A stretch of 64,000 bases of DNA. Source: Distichodus sexfasciatus. Taxonomy: Eukaryota > Chordata > Actinopteri > Characiformes > Distichodontidae. A program made the translations under genes and the position numbers. The DNA lies in the NCBI GenBank assembly GCA_032718565.1, contig JAVGVS010000045.1:1728168-1792167 (forward strand), in the 5' to 3' direction. Under the pieces are notes generated by a model. The model did not search any database. It was not told the DNA's origin and saw only the letters and a list, made by a program, of their open reading frames with translations. Below, piece by piece: positions 33,740-46,155 of this stretch (its first letter is position 1; every line of letters starts with the position of its first letter).

Positions 33740-34428
33740 TAGGGCTAGGAATCGAAAATTAGTTCCGACTCAGAACCGGCTCCAATTGATCAATTCCATC
33801 AGAATTGTACACCTCCAACGTTATCGATTCTTCTTAACGATTCTCTCATTTCCCAGCACGGCTCATAAATATTTTTTTTCACAATGTAAACATGCGAATT
33901 ATTAAAAAATTTAGCTATTAAATAGCAAAAACAACCAGCGTTCTACTCACAGTACAGCTATTTACTTGATATTTGTTTATTCCCGATGCGCAGCCACAGC
34001 ACTATTGTGCTGCGGCTCTCATATGAAACACCCTCATAGTGAAAATTTACTTCTCTCCCAGAAATGAGTCAGAAAGAGTCCAAATTGTACTTTTCATTAA
34101 AAAAAACATTAAAAATATATAGAGAGAAAATTGCACGATTTATCAAATTATTTTATATTATTCTATATCCTTATTTTTCTTCATAGTAGTAAGCCGTAGA
34201 ATGTCTCTATACAATAAAACCTGAATATAAATATGAATGTGTTCATGTTCATAGTCTTGTGCAGAGATCACTTTTGGTGCGAAAGACCGTATTGTACTTT
34301 TTTCACACTCAAAAATCTACTCAGGTATTGATAAAAGAATTGATAAGGAATTGGACTGATAGGCAGAATCGACAATGGCATTGATATTGGTAAAATCTTA
34401 TCAATTTTCACACTCCTAGTAACTGTAG
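33740..34428. mobile_element. hAT-type non-autonomous element
   Basis: The ends are TAGGGCTAGG and its degenerate complement CACTCCTA. Flanking octamers are GCAACTGT and GTAACTGT, an 8-bp target duplication with one mismatch, as expected for hAT. The interior repeats ATCGATT-like words and holds no transposase. Confidence 0.7.
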
Positions 34429-34739
34429 TATTATTTTATATGTAGGCCCAGAAAGGAAAAATAGTTGATATAAAAGTTAAGTTCAGGGTTTAGATGTAGT
34501 ATTAGAACTAGTAGTAGTGGGAGTCAACTCAAGTACATAACAAAGATGACAAGACATGATTCTGTGTGTGTGTGTGTGTGTTACCAGAAGAACATGCATG
34601 TGATTGTGCACGTGTCTGCATTAAGATGCTGCTTTGGAACACAATTAGGGCCATGTTGAAGAATGAGCTTCGTGATGCGTAAAACAATTATTGCCTCATT
34701 AAACCTGTGTGATTACAGTCATCTGCACTGTATGTACTC

Positions 34740-35085
34740 ATGCTGCCATGTTTACTTGCATTTTACTGCTGTGACAGATGTGTGCACGAGGCGCCCGGTA
34801 CCGTGACCACGCGGGTATGTCGACATGTATAAACCACAACAGGTATTTTTTCAGCTCTAACTCTCGCTCAACCCCCCACCGCCACCCCCACCCATTCACT
34901 CCAGCAATTCAGCCGGCTCATCTCTCGATTAACTGCTGAAATGGAACTGGACTAAATATAGCCCACGCTGCCTCGCTGCTGCACCGTCTCCCTTCAAGTT
35001 CGGACAGCCAGTGCATCTGATCACCGCTTCACTCGCCGTTTTATCTGCAAAGGAAAGGAGCGGCGAAGAGAAGCAGCGAGGTGAG
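34740..35085 (+). promoter_or_regulatory. GC-richer block with perfect MEF2-type site (possible element)
   Basis: Sequence here is not repetitive. CTAAATATAG at about 34953 fits YTAWWWWTAR exactly, and a purine-rich segment ending GAGAAGCAGCGAG is followed by a donor-like GTGAGC at ~35080. It could be a distal promoter/5' exon or an enhancer. No coding potential follows. Confidence 0.3.
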
Positions 35086-37450
35086 CTCAGAGCATCATTT
35101 GATCTTATGGATTAATGGTGAGGTGGCCAATCAGAGGCCCTCGTTAAGGCCTCACACTGCAGAGGCAGGGTCACAGGCAGTCGCCATGTCAACGCCAAGG
35201 AGCCAGAAATCTGGAAGTTTGGAAATTGCTGAAACTAGACGGCCGAAAATGTATTTTATGGCCATTCAAACATTTATACACAACTTTCATGTTAAACTTA
35301 ACAGTCATAATTAAAAACACATAAATTGGTGTTTTAAGGCTCAGTAATCTGCCAAGCCTCAGATCTGGGCAGGAAGTTCTTCTCTCACTAGAGATTTTAG
35401 ATAAGCAAGCCAGAAAGTTTCAGTATTGTTCCAAATAAACAAGATATTGTTAATTAGCAGTAGCAGAACTAAAAGTGTTATATGATGTGATGCATAGTAA
35501 TTGCTCTGTAAATTGCCTTTGCTTATTCATTGTAAAACCACACAACCGGCTGCTCAGTAGTGAATCGTATACTAAACAAATTACACTACACAACAAGAAC
35601 TAGTATTGGTGAAGCATTTAAGATGGGTAGATTGGAGATTGAACTTGCTCTAAGGTAGAGATGTATTTATTTATCTGATTTGGGATGGGTTTGCATTTTG
35701 TTTAACGTTCCCATTGATTCCAAGTTTTTACAAAGACCCTGTCTGATGTTAGTAGTAGACACTGACCAATAAGTCAGTGTATCAATATTATTAGCTGATA
35801 TCAGCTAATTGCTGATAAATTGTCTTTTATTATAATAAAAATAAGTGACCATGACGAATAAAAACGTAAAGGGTAGATAGACACTTCAAACATGTTATGA
35901 GTGTTCATTCAGTGTTGATTGTGGGCACATTAAAACTCCACTGTTGCATTTTATGTCTTTTTATATATTTGACCATTGTCTCTGATTTGTTAAAGCTTTA
36001 ATAATCTTTGTTGCACTTTTGCTCAAAGTATTCCTTACCAACATAAACATGTAATGTCTTGTCTTTGTAATAACTCTCGACACTTTGTTTATATTCAGTA
36101 TTTTTGGGGAAAAAAACATCGCAATCTATTGTCTTCAAAATATATTATTCCATCTTTCATTATTTAAATTTCCTTACTTACACTGTGTAAGTCCTGAGCA
36201 GGTCCTGCTGCAAGTGTTTTAGTTGTAGTAGGAGCTCTTGTATCTGATTTAAACAGCTATCACCATTTCCTACCACTGCTTTTAGCCAAAAAATGGAAAT
36301 GTAAGCAGTCTGCAGGAAAGGATCGGGCAGTCGGCTGGTCTGCTCAAGGCAGACTGATGTGTAAAAGGGCAGGGCAGGAGACAGAAGGGAATAAAGAAAT
36401 GCTGGACAGAATAACAAGAAAAAGATGAGGGGGGAAAAGACATACGGGAGGAAAGGATAAGGTATGAAACATATCATGAAGAAAAATTTTAGAAGATGAA
36501 AAGCATCACAAAGGAAGAAGGTTGGTGCAAAATGAAATCAAGAGGGAATCTGGGGCAAATGTGATGAAGTCAATGAACCGGATCAATATCAAACAGGTGG
36601 ATTTGAAGGAATAGTTAAGGGATGAGCCTAGAGAGGGAGAAGAAGATAAAGCAAAGGAAAAGATGGAAACGTGATTCCTAGTGAGCAGAAGTGAAACTGG
36701 GGGTGAGAGAAAGAAAAAAAAGGAAGAGATTCAACCGGGAAGACTTCTGATATCCTGTTCGACAGCATGCAGTGAAATTCGAGTCAATGAGTTTAAAAAT
36801 ACACTAGAGACTTCATACCTGTCAAGGAGAAAAGAGAGCGAGCTAATTGGACTTAAAGAAGAAGCATGAGTATGCTAAAAGGTACCTCAGTGAGCATTAG
36901 GGGAAAAGTACTAACCGTAGGTTGAGTTGAAATGCAAAACATCAGATTTTTTTGTAATTGTTTGAACTTGTGGTTTTCAGATTTGTAAATTTCATATTTG
37001 TCTCCTGAAGCCAAATGGAGGATTAGAGAGTTCATGTTGTAAAGCTCATGTTAGGTCTGTAATGAAGAACGCCCTGAAGAAGCATGTTAAACATCAAGTC
37101 TCTTCTGAATACTTTGATATTGGGAAATTGAGATAAAGAATATTATGATCAACTGTGCTTAAGTAATTAGTTTCTTGTCAAAGTGTCATGGCATGTTATT
37201 TTTTCCCTAAGAAATTGTAACAATGAAATCTGTACAATTTGGAAATTCAGGGATCTATTTCTTTTAATTGACAGATCAATTTCACAAATATGTCACCCAA
37301 ATATCTTAAACATTAATCGAAGTGTTCAGAATGATTCATGTTTGTGCAACATTTAAAGCATATTTATAACTTAATGTTGAGATTATTTACAGGCTATATT
37401 ATACATTACTATTAGTCTAGAATGTAAGTACAGTTATAACCCTGAAACCG
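35086..37450. other. Intergenic, nothing recognised
   Basis: AT-rich and A-rich stretches (36370-36760 are purine-rich). There are no convincing exons or repeats that I can name. Confidence 0.5.
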
Positions 37451-37475
37451 CATGAAGGTTTATTTAAATAGCATC

Positions 37476-37481
37476 TTTATT
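37476..37481 (-). promoter_or_regulatory. Candidate rprml poly(A) signal
   Basis: TTTATT on the plus strand at 37459-37464 and 37476-37481 reads AATAAA on the minus strand, about 940 bp past the rprml stop. These are the first hexamer candidates I noted at a plausible 3' UTR length. Confidence 0.35.
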
Positions 37482-38417
37482 GACATGCTGCAAGACTTCA
37501 AGTTTCATCAATGTATACAAAATATTCCATGCAGCTCTGGTGTCGTCGTCAGAACCAGAAAAAGACAGAAAAGCACCTGACGAATTAGGAGCATGGTGCA
37601 TGCTGAGGGGTCTTTTAAAACCTGCAATTAAAAAAATAAACTCAATAAATAATATTAACAGGGATTAGTCAAAACGTGCAGCGTGTTCTCTGGTGATAAG
37701 AATTCCTCCCATTCATAGGTTTTCAGGCACAATTAAATGCAAAAATAAATGTCTTGATGAGGGGGAAAAAACACCCACAGTGCCTTAAGCAAACAGTGTA
37801 TCATTACTCCATTAAACTTCATGCATTTTGGAAGCTATTTAATACAAAGTTTTAATAACATTCTTGTTTTGCCTTTGAGGTAAAAACCTGTAAACATGTT
37901 TTCACTGAAAAGAAGTCAAATACCTCCAATGCAACGAACTCAAATATTGATTTAACATCATATATAATATTCAAAAAAGTTTCAAGTACTGAGAGCTACG
38001 TAAACATTCATTAACATCAATACATTCTCATATTCAGCGTGCAATTCCATTTCGGCCGCTCGTTTTGAAAGACGTTAATTTTTTTCTCAGTCTTTTTGAA
38101 GATTTTCTTTCATCGAGACCTATAACGGGGAAAGTTGCATATCCTCCATTAGGAAATAAACAATAAAAGCTCGGACGGGTTCCGTTCCCGGTGCGTCACC
38201 GTGCCATTATCGGTGGCTTAAATTTGTACAAATAAAAACGCACAAGCCCACTATCTTTCGTACATGCATTCTTCTTGTCTGTGCATTAACCTCTGACTTT
38301 TTCTTTGTAAAGGTGTGTAACTTGTTGATTTAAGTCTGACTTTACAGGTTGAAGAACAGTTGTGGCATCCAAAGCAGTTTGAACCTCTTCATGCAGTAAA
38401 CCCAAACGTAATTAAGC

Positions 38418-38786
38418 TTAACCGAGTCCGATCATCACCGCCTCGACGTCTTTAGACGGTCTCCGCTCCTTCACCAAAAAGTTGATCATGCTCTCCGACT
38501 TAATCATCAGGTTGCAGCCGAGGAAGAAGATCCCGAACATCACGGTGAGGGAGAGAACGCACAGCACCGCGATCTGCACCACGCGGGTCACGAACTGCTT
38601 GCGCTCGTCCTGTTCCAGAACCAGAGAACCGGAACCACCGCCGCCGCCGCCGCTGCTGCTGCTGACCGTTACCGCGCTCCCGTTCCACACGCAGCAGTCC
38701 AGCAGGGTCCGAGCGAGCTGGTGCTGACTGCGGTTGAACCACGCGGCGTGCGTCAAAAGCGTGCGGTTGACGAACGTTCCGTTCAT
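38418..38786 (-). CDS. rprml: Reprimo-like protein, intronless
   Basis: Reprimo proteins are small single-pass glycoproteins linked to p53-dependent G2 arrest and, in fish, to vascular and neural development. This 122-residue ORF has the family core almost unchanged: TRVVQIAVLCVLSLTVMFGI-FFLGCNLMIKSESMINFLVK, then ERRPSKDVEAVMIG. The membrane helix spans about residues 67-92. The lumenal N-terminus has four N-glycosylation sequons (N2, N7, N18, N35), a CC pair at 31-32 and a Ser4-Gly6 tract at 42-51. KSESMIN and RRPSKDV, together with itgb3 13 kb away, favour rprml over rprm; the human RPRML-ITGB3 neighbourhood is the same. Length is normal for the family (109-120). It is transcribed away from itgb3. 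Confidence 0.93.
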   Translation of the reverse strand: MNGTFVNRTLLTHAAWFNRSQHQLARTLLDCCVWNGSAVTVSSSSGGGGGGSGSLVLEQDERKQFVTRVVQIAVLCVLSLTVMFGIFFLGCNLMIKSESMINFLVKERRPSKDVEAVMIGLG

Positions 38787-39100
38787 TGCGCTTTAGATAC
38801 CCGGCACTCCAAGAGAAAAACCAAGAGCGTCGGAAAAATGTTGGTTCCAGTAGCGCTCCTCGTTGCGTCACGCGAGAGGGGGGAGAGGAGTGGAGAATAA
38901 AAAGGTTTAAATGGACGTAAAATAGTCGTGATTCCTCACTTTTTAAAGTTTGCGTGGAAACGTCTTGTTGCGTGTCGCGTTGTTGCTTGGTGTGGTCATT
39001 ACTTTGAGGTAAAAAGCGCAGTAACACGGAGAGCGCGAAAAGTAACTCCGCCTGAAGCGCAAAGAAACCTGCGCTCTGCGCCTCCGTGGACATCTCATAG
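38440..39100. promoter_or_regulatory. CpG-rich island over rprml and its promoter
   Basis: CpG dinucleotides are dense across the coding region and about 300 bp upstream, in contrast to the AT-rich surroundings. Human RPRM/RPRML promoters are CpG islands, so the likely start lies at about 38790-39000 on the minus strand. No TATA box is obvious. Confidence 0.5.
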
Positions 39101-40001
39101 TCTCACGGTGTGCGTGTGTGGGTGTGGGTGTGTGTGTGTGTGTTGTGGGGGAACGGGGTGGATGGGGGGGATTTTATGCGTTGTGGGAACCTTTTTGTCC
39201 CCTAAAATCACTTTTATTGTTTATGGCTTTGTGTGGACATTGGAGAGGTCGAATTATATACATCTAGTCATTATGGCAGTCTATGGAATGTCCCCACAAA
39301 GATAGTACTACAAGACTGTGTTTGTCTTTGTGTGCGCGCATTTATGTATTCATGGGGTTGACTTAAAAGATTAGTGGGAGCAGAATAATTTATTACATAT
39401 TTAGTACACAGTGCACCACAACCAAATGTGACCTCTGCATTCGTGAAGGAGCAGGGGGCCACTATTTGGGTAGCAGTCGGGTACAGTACCTAAGTCTAGT
39501 AATCATCAGAGTCATGGGAGGAAATACCTCCCAAAGATAGCAAATAAGGGCCTGAAGGGAGGGTCTGGGGTACCTGTTGTATGAACATTTTTTATGACTT
39601 TGGAGAGACTTTTTATGTAAGGGTTGGTCGTCATAAGAAAGATGCTTTTCATGAGAAAAGTATGATAGGTCAACATTGTTTGCTTTCCTGTTTGATTGAG
39701 GTTGGGTTTAAGTGCAGAAGTATTTATATATTTTTCTTGGGAGTCAGTGGTAATACCTTGCAAAAACTGGTGCGTATGCATGTTTTTGGACACTTGTGAA
39801 GACTCGATTGTTGAAAGACAGAAAAACTTGTCATTTGTCTAATTTTTGTGGCTTTATGGGGACATTTTGTATGTGAGGAGGAGAAAGGAAAAATATTTAA
39901 TGAAACTTCTAGTGTTCATGTGTTTGGTTATTGGTATTATTTAGATCTAGTTATCTTGTGGGAGGTAAAGGAAGTACCTCACAAAGATAGCAAGGAATGT
40001 C

Positions 40002-40037
<36 letters not shown>

Positions 40038-40075
40038 AAAGAGAGAGAGAGAGAGAGCGAGTGAGAGAAAATCTT
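39100..40075. repeat. Repeat block ending in (GT)n(GA)n
   Basis: The motif CCCACAAAGATAG/CCTCACAAAGATAGCAAG recurs at about 39291, 39531 and 39974, interleaved with TATGGGGACATTTTGTATG-like phrases. This is a common fish dispersed repeat that ends in (GT)n at 39998-40034 and GA repeats to 40070. A SINE-A fragment lies inside at 39403-39500. Confidence 0.55.
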
Positions 40076-41097
40076 AATTGAGCAGCTTGTGGAGCGTTAA
40101 GTGTGTGCTGTGATTAGTTCTCCACTTTATCTGAGGAGTTTGACAGCGGCTTTAGGAACTAAAATCTAAACAAAAAAACATGCTTGTATTTGATTAACAA
40201 AAGGTTATTATAAAACGTACTGCCAACATTTTTACAGACGACAAGTGAGGGGACACATTTTCAATTTCTTTGTCCCCATTAAAATCCACTGACCATTTAA
40301 TATGGACATTAGGTGACCACTGATGCTGTTTTATTTGAATTGTGTTAACTTTTTCTTCCGTTCCCATTTAGTCTAGCCTTCAGAAGTGTTAAAATGGTGC
40401 ATAATGGTCTCATTTTAAAACCTTTAGTGTAAGGATAATGAAATGAACCTGCAATAAATAAAAAGGAGAGATATAAAGACTGTTGAATGAGTTAAACAGC
40501 CTAATTCACTATAACTTAACACATCATTTTGTTCGTGTAGGTTGTAAGATTTTCAGAACGCCATTGATCTTTACAGCAGCAATTTTACACTATAGCCTTT
40601 CCCTTATTACGAGCAACCAACTTGTCGATGATTTTACCGTCCCGCACTATTGAAAACTTACCATTTTTGTTTTACCTAATACATAGGTTAAATAATATAT
40701 ATCATACACAGAATTATTGTTGTAGAAAGATGTGGTTAGTAAACTATATCAACAGCATAAAAAATTGCACGCCAAAAAAACAAACAAACAGCAAATTACA
40801 GACCATGACTAAAATGACTGACTTTCACACTTTTGTTGGAAAGGAACATAAATGGGAAACATTTTTACTCTAAACTAATTGCTAATGTTAAATCTAAAAC
40901 TATCTGTGTGAGCATTTGCTGGAAAATGTCATACTGAGATAAAAATAAAGAGACTGGTGAATTAAGGTAAATTAAGAAACTAAAAAAGGTGACGTTGTAA
41001 AATTCTTTCTCCTGTCGTCTTTCACCTAAAACTCAAGCTCCAAAACTAATGCAAATACCAGAGCAGAGTTATATACTTAAAACGTTTGATGAACATA
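40076..41097. other. AT-rich intergenic, nothing recognised
   Basis: No ORF, splice signal set or repeat that I can name. Confidence 0.5.
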
Positions 41098-41644
41098 TAC
41101 TGTGCAAAAGTTTGAGGCAGGTGTGAAAAAATGCTGTAAACAAAGAATGCTTTCAGAAATATATATAATGATTGTTTATTTTTATCAATTTACAAAATGC
41201 AAAGTGAGCGAACAAAAGAAAAATCTAAATCAAATCAATATTTGGTGTTACTACCTTTTGCCTTCAAACCAGCATCAATTCTTATAGGTACACTTGCACA
41301 AAGTCAGGGATTTTGTAGGATTATCGTCATTATATTATTTTGTAGTCATTATATTATTTCGTAGGATTACAGGATTATAGATCTGTGGTTAGTTCTCCAA
41401 GATGTTTGGAACAACCTACCAGCCGAGTTCCTTCAAAAACTGTGTGCAAGTGTCCCTAGAAGAATTGATGCTGTTTTGAAGGCAAAGGGTGGTCACACCA
41501 AATATTGATTTGATTTAGATTTCTCTTTTGTTCATTCACTGCATTTTGTTGATGGATGAAAATAAATGATTAACACTTCCATTTTTGAAAGCATTCTTTG
41601 TTTACAGCGTTTTTTCACACCTGCCTAAAACTTTTGCACAGTAC
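41098..41644. mobile_element. Foldback element with ~170-bp inverted ends
   Basis: TACTGTGCAAAAGTTTGAGG...GTAAACAAAGAATGC at the left pairs with GCATTCTTTGTTTACAG...CTTTTGCACAGTA at the right. Pairing continues inward through AATATTTGGTGT and CCTTCAAA.CAGCATCAATT. The ~170-bp arms flank a ~190-bp core without an ORF. TA at both ends suggests Tc1/mariner-type mobilisation. Confidence 0.8.
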
Positions 41645-41744
41645 TGTACATTTTTATATTAGGATAATGCAAGCATTTTTAAAATCTTACTTTCGCTCAG
41701 TAGGATTCAGTGTAATTTATATTTCCACTTTATATTTCCATTTT

Positions 41745-41880
41745 CCTAACTTCAGGGACAATTTCCGTGAGGGCAACTTGGAGTTAAGGGTGTTGCTCAG
41801 GAACCCAGTGGTGGTAGTGCTGAACAGGTAGCCTCTTGGCCAAGATGGCGAGTATCCTACCCACTAGACCACTGCATCCT
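41745..41880 (-). repeat. SINE-B, reverse
   Basis: TTCAGGGACAATTTCCGTGA, GAGTTAAGGGTGTTGCTCAG, GCCTCTTGGCCAAGATGGCG and CCACTAGACCACTGC run in the order seen in the other reverse copies. Confidence 0.6.
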
Positions 41881-41899
41881 AGTCTTCAGACCTTTACAT

Positions 41900-44350
41900 T
41901 ATTTGGTGAATATAAGCAGTGGTCGATTCACATGTAAAACAGGTGCCAGAACATGGAGTTGGGTGCTAACTAAGGTGATCTACTTGAACAAATCATGCTT
42001 ATTAGACATAAAATATAATGGTTTCATGCAGAACGTTTGATTCTAATTTTTCAGGGACTCAAACCCCAAATTGTAGTCTCCATGTGTCGCACATCTCAAG
42101 CAACCTGTAGCCTATTTAAATGAATACACTTGGCACCTTGATGACTGACTTAGAAAAGCAGATCTAAATTAAGAGATTGAATGCTGCGCATTCCCAAAAA
42201 CCTGCATGAAAGTATGTGATTACTCCATTGATCGCTTACATAATCCATCACGTATGAAAGTCAATTTTCCGTAGCTCATTAAGTTCCTAAAATATACAGC
42301 CATAAATACCGCTGCCCAGTATAAATGTTAGAACGCAGATGCTTTTGATGAGATGTCATCTCCAAATATTAAAGTAATCAGTCATTCGGGAAACTCGCCG
42401 TTGGTCATTTTAAAATAGCTGCAGCTTTGAAAAGTTAGAACCAATAACTTTACGAGCTCATTTTAAAACCTAGAGACTAAAGTCAAGACAAAAATTTATT
42501 TTTAATTCAACAACCTCTTCCAGGTTCGATGAAGAACAGGCTTAAACCATGTAGTTTTGTATTGCAACTTAAATCGATATCAGCTAATGTAATAATCACT
42601 GTTACACGTACAAGGAATGTAGTTCTATTTCTACATCCTTATTAAAAGCTCAGCATTCAAATTCCTTTTTAATGAAGTCTGCAATGTATAATAATATCCA
42701 GCAGCACTCTTCTTTTGTGCACACAATAATCAGACAGTAATTGCTCTCCAGCTAAAGAGCCCTACAGTTCATTTGACCCCAGGTCAGTTCTTGTTTAAAA
42801 ATACGTGCAGAGATGTGAGAAAGTGAGTAACAAGCGTCAGGTTTACCAAATCTGTCCACTATTCTCTCTCTCACTCTCTCTTTCATCTCGTCCTCTTTCA
42901 CTCTACCAAACTAGCAAACAAATATAGATCATGGTAACATCCAGCAACTTGAATTTCTTAATCTATATTTTAACTGAACACATCAGATAAAAAATTAAGT
43001 TGTGTTGAGTGTCGGGTGTCTAAGAACAGTCATGAAAAGCAAACATTACTGAAGTCAGTTCAAACCATTATTAGATGAGAGTTTCTAAACCACAAACCAA
43101 ACATGTTAATGACCACCTGCAGTTTTATGAATTGTGTAGATTTTTGACGCGTGAGACTTTATCACGAGTGAACACACGCTCTCCTGGCATCTGTCAATTA
43201 ATTTCTCATTAAGTCCACTGATTAACGCAGACGTGAACATGAGAGACCTCTCGCAGGGGGATTATGAATGACGAGCAGGAAGACATTCACTTGGGTTTGT
43301 GTGTGGGGCTTTCTTTTCTCTCATAATATCACTTTCTGAAGGAAAAGTTAAAGATCTACATTAAAAGTCGTCTCTAAGTTCACTTTGGAAGACCTGTGAT
43401 GTCATCGCTGACATTTTTCTTTCCTGTTGAGCACTGAATACTGTATATCTGTGTGTAGCATAAATATAGAGTACAGATAGCCGCCGTGTAGTGATGGGTC
43501 TCCAACTTGTTCCTTAGCAACAGGCGACCTGTTTGCATGGCGACAGATGGTTAGTTAAGTTATTTTGGTTGGGAAAAATAGGAGGGAGGGTATGAGAGGA
43601 TGAGAGACAGAGAGAGGAAAAAGAGAGAGAGGGGGAGAGAGAGAATGGGCAGCGGAGGAGAGAGATGTTTCCACTTAAGTAGGAGAACTGGCAGCCTAGC
43701 AACACAATGTGAGAGAAGATGTCCCTTAGCAACCGGATAGGCATTGCCCCATGACACACACACACAATTACATGTTGACAAACTACTGACCTGTTAAATG
43801 CACACCCTCAGTGATACAGTCTGGGCCTAATTCACCATCGTGGGCAAATGAGAGATTTTAATAGAGTTAATGGTTGTAAAGTGAAGACGGCTTGGATAGA
43901 GTTTTAACATAATTTAAAATAGAGTGTATGCATGTCTGTTTGCTATTAAAATCACTTTTTTTTCCAACTATTCCATCCTGAATTTGTTAATATGTGAGAA
44001 ATTTAAACAATTTAAAAAAATGACAATAATATTGCTGTACCAAGATAAAGTGTTTTTTACTGAGATATTTCAAATTTGACTCAAGTTTCTTGTGTTAACT
44101 ACTTTATGGCTTGGATAATTTGCTGAGTAGAATCACTAAGACTTGTTGTAGATTTAATTAATTGGTGCAACTTTAGAATAAGACAAACCTTACAAAGTGT
44201 TATAAAGGATCTCAGATCTCACTACTGGCTCAGCTTATTGCGTCCCCTCGTCTCAGGATGTTAAACTCTCAACTTCCTGAAGATGGTTTACACTTTACAA
44301 TAAGGTTTCCTTTTGTCAGATATTAATGTTAGAAACTACTCAGAGATACA
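41900..44350. other. Largely unique intergenic block
   Basis: No gene. The 42180-42830 and 43130-43300 sub-blocks are repeat-free and rich in TAAT/ATTA words (for example GTCAATTAATTTCTCATTAA near 43194), as in many conserved developmental enhancers. A GA-rich tract lies at 43570-43665. Enhancer function is only a possibility. Confidence 0.4.
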
Positions 44351-44353
44351 AAT

Positions 44354-45002
44354 GTGACTCCGCACGGCAAAACCAGTCGCTTGTCGCAACGGAGGTTTCC
44401 GAGAAAAACGAGCGTTTATGTTGCGTGGGGTAAAATTTTGGATTTTTTGTTTTTAGTGTTTTGAAACAGTGGAAGGTCTATACTGTACTGTTGTGAATAA
44501 ATTTGGTTGAAAAACTTACCCTTTCCATCCTAAAAACGTGACTTTCTCGAGGTGAGGAATTCAATTCCAGCAGAATGTTAAAAGTTTCTGTTTTGACCGC
44601 TCTACTCCAATATTTACGGTAAATCCACCTGTTGACTAGCGTGAAGATACTTCTCCGGAATCCATCTTCGTCTCCCGAGTTCAGTTAACCTAACGCAGGT
44701 AGGCTATCCGTGTGGCTGTGAATGCAGCGTAGGCTACTGTAAATGCAAACATAGCCGCGACCGCACCAAGCGTCTGTGAGTGCTACGGCGATAGTCAACT
44801 TCAAAGGCAGATTTCTCCGTTTCTCACTTGCCGTGACAGGAGAAACCCGACTCATTTGAATGTTGATATCTCAGTCATATGTCGTCCGATTCATTCGATA
44901 TAGGTATCGTTTTGAAGGGTGAGTTATGCCCTTTCATGAAAACATAATAACTATAATTTTGAAAATTTGTGACAAGCGACTGGTTTTGCTGTGGAGGGTC
45001 AC
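44354..45002. mobile_element. 649-bp non-autonomous DNA element with ~32-bp TIRs
   Basis: GTGACTCCGCACGGCAAAAC...GCTTGTC at the left pairs with GACAAGCGAC...GGAGGGTCAC at the right, with about five mismatches. AAAT flanks both ends. The interior has no ORF. Confidence 0.75.
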
Positions 45003-45216
45003 AAATGTCATGAAGCATCAGGATGGACGGGGGAATCATCAACTCAGACAGCAAGGTTGGTTTAGACAGATAATTGATATCTGATATCTAGTAACTCATC
45101 AACACATCAACATCAGCTAATAATGAAGAACACTGGCACCCGAGCATAACTTTACTGATGTTTTAATGGTAATAACATGCAACAAACAGCTGATGAAGTT
45201 AAACATTCTGCCTAAG

Positions 45217-45726
45217 ACTACGTCTACACTAATCCGGATAAATTTGAAAACTGCGTTTTTGTCTAAAAACGCTCCGCGTCCACACTATCATTTTCAATCG
45301 TTTCCGAAGAGTTGATCATCCACACTGAGACGACTGAAAACGCTTACGTTCCTGTACTGCGCAAGACGATTGGACCTGCGTCATTTCCGTCTGCCGTTTA
45401 TTTACTTTACCATATTAATCTTTAATAGGGCTGTCAAAATTGAGAGCAAACAAAACAACTGCTGTACAATGCCGTCCGCCATCTTAGTTGAATTGGTCAC
45501 ATGACTGCATCATTTGACTGAAATGCGTCATCGTTTTCGAAAGCCTCCGTTTTCACAGTCCACACTGCGACGCGAAAACGGCGTTTTCAAATTTATCCGC
45601 TTTGGAGAGCGTTTTCAAAAAGCTCCGTTTTCCTTGACCAAAAACGCCATCTCAGTGTGGACGGAAGGCCAAAACGGAGAGAAAAAGATGCGTTTTCAAA
45701 CGAAAACGTATTAGTGTGGACATGGT
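45217..45726. mobile_element. MITE built of AAAACG repeats with TIRs
   Basis: The left end ACTACGTCTACACTAATCCG and the right end GTATTAGTGTGGACATGGTC are inverted. The interior is full of GTTTTC/GAAAAC and CCACACT/AGTGTGG words. It resembles abundant fish hAT-type MITEs. Confidence 0.65.
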
Positions 45727-46155
45727 CGAGAGGACACAATAAGCTGAGCGACTAGTGAGATCCTGCCAAACAGTGATCCTGCATCAAATGTATGATGACT
45801 GTTATTACTTTTATTACTACTTATTCATGATTTAGAAACTGTTTACAGCCTAAATCAAATTATTATAACCTTTTATAAGGGGAGTCTTAATGTAAAGTAC
45901 CAACTGATTTACTTAAAATGGTTTTGATGAATGCATCAACAACAATGAACAAGCAGAATTTCACTAATAATCTAATCTTTCATGTGGCGAAAGAGTGTTT
46001 GGATTAAAATGATTGGATTTCATTTTTTGGAATTTATTGTTATATAAGTCTGAAGTATCTTTTACCCTCTTTTCCACTGAATTCAAAGGTTCATCTTCAA
46101 CTGTATAACACAACACATATCCATGCATGTCTTTAAACAGCGTTTAGTTTTTCTT

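Noticed and set aside
38500..39093. 197-residue minus-strand ORF overlapping rprml
   Set aside because: Different frame over the CpG-rich promoter and rprml coding region; no recognisable protein.
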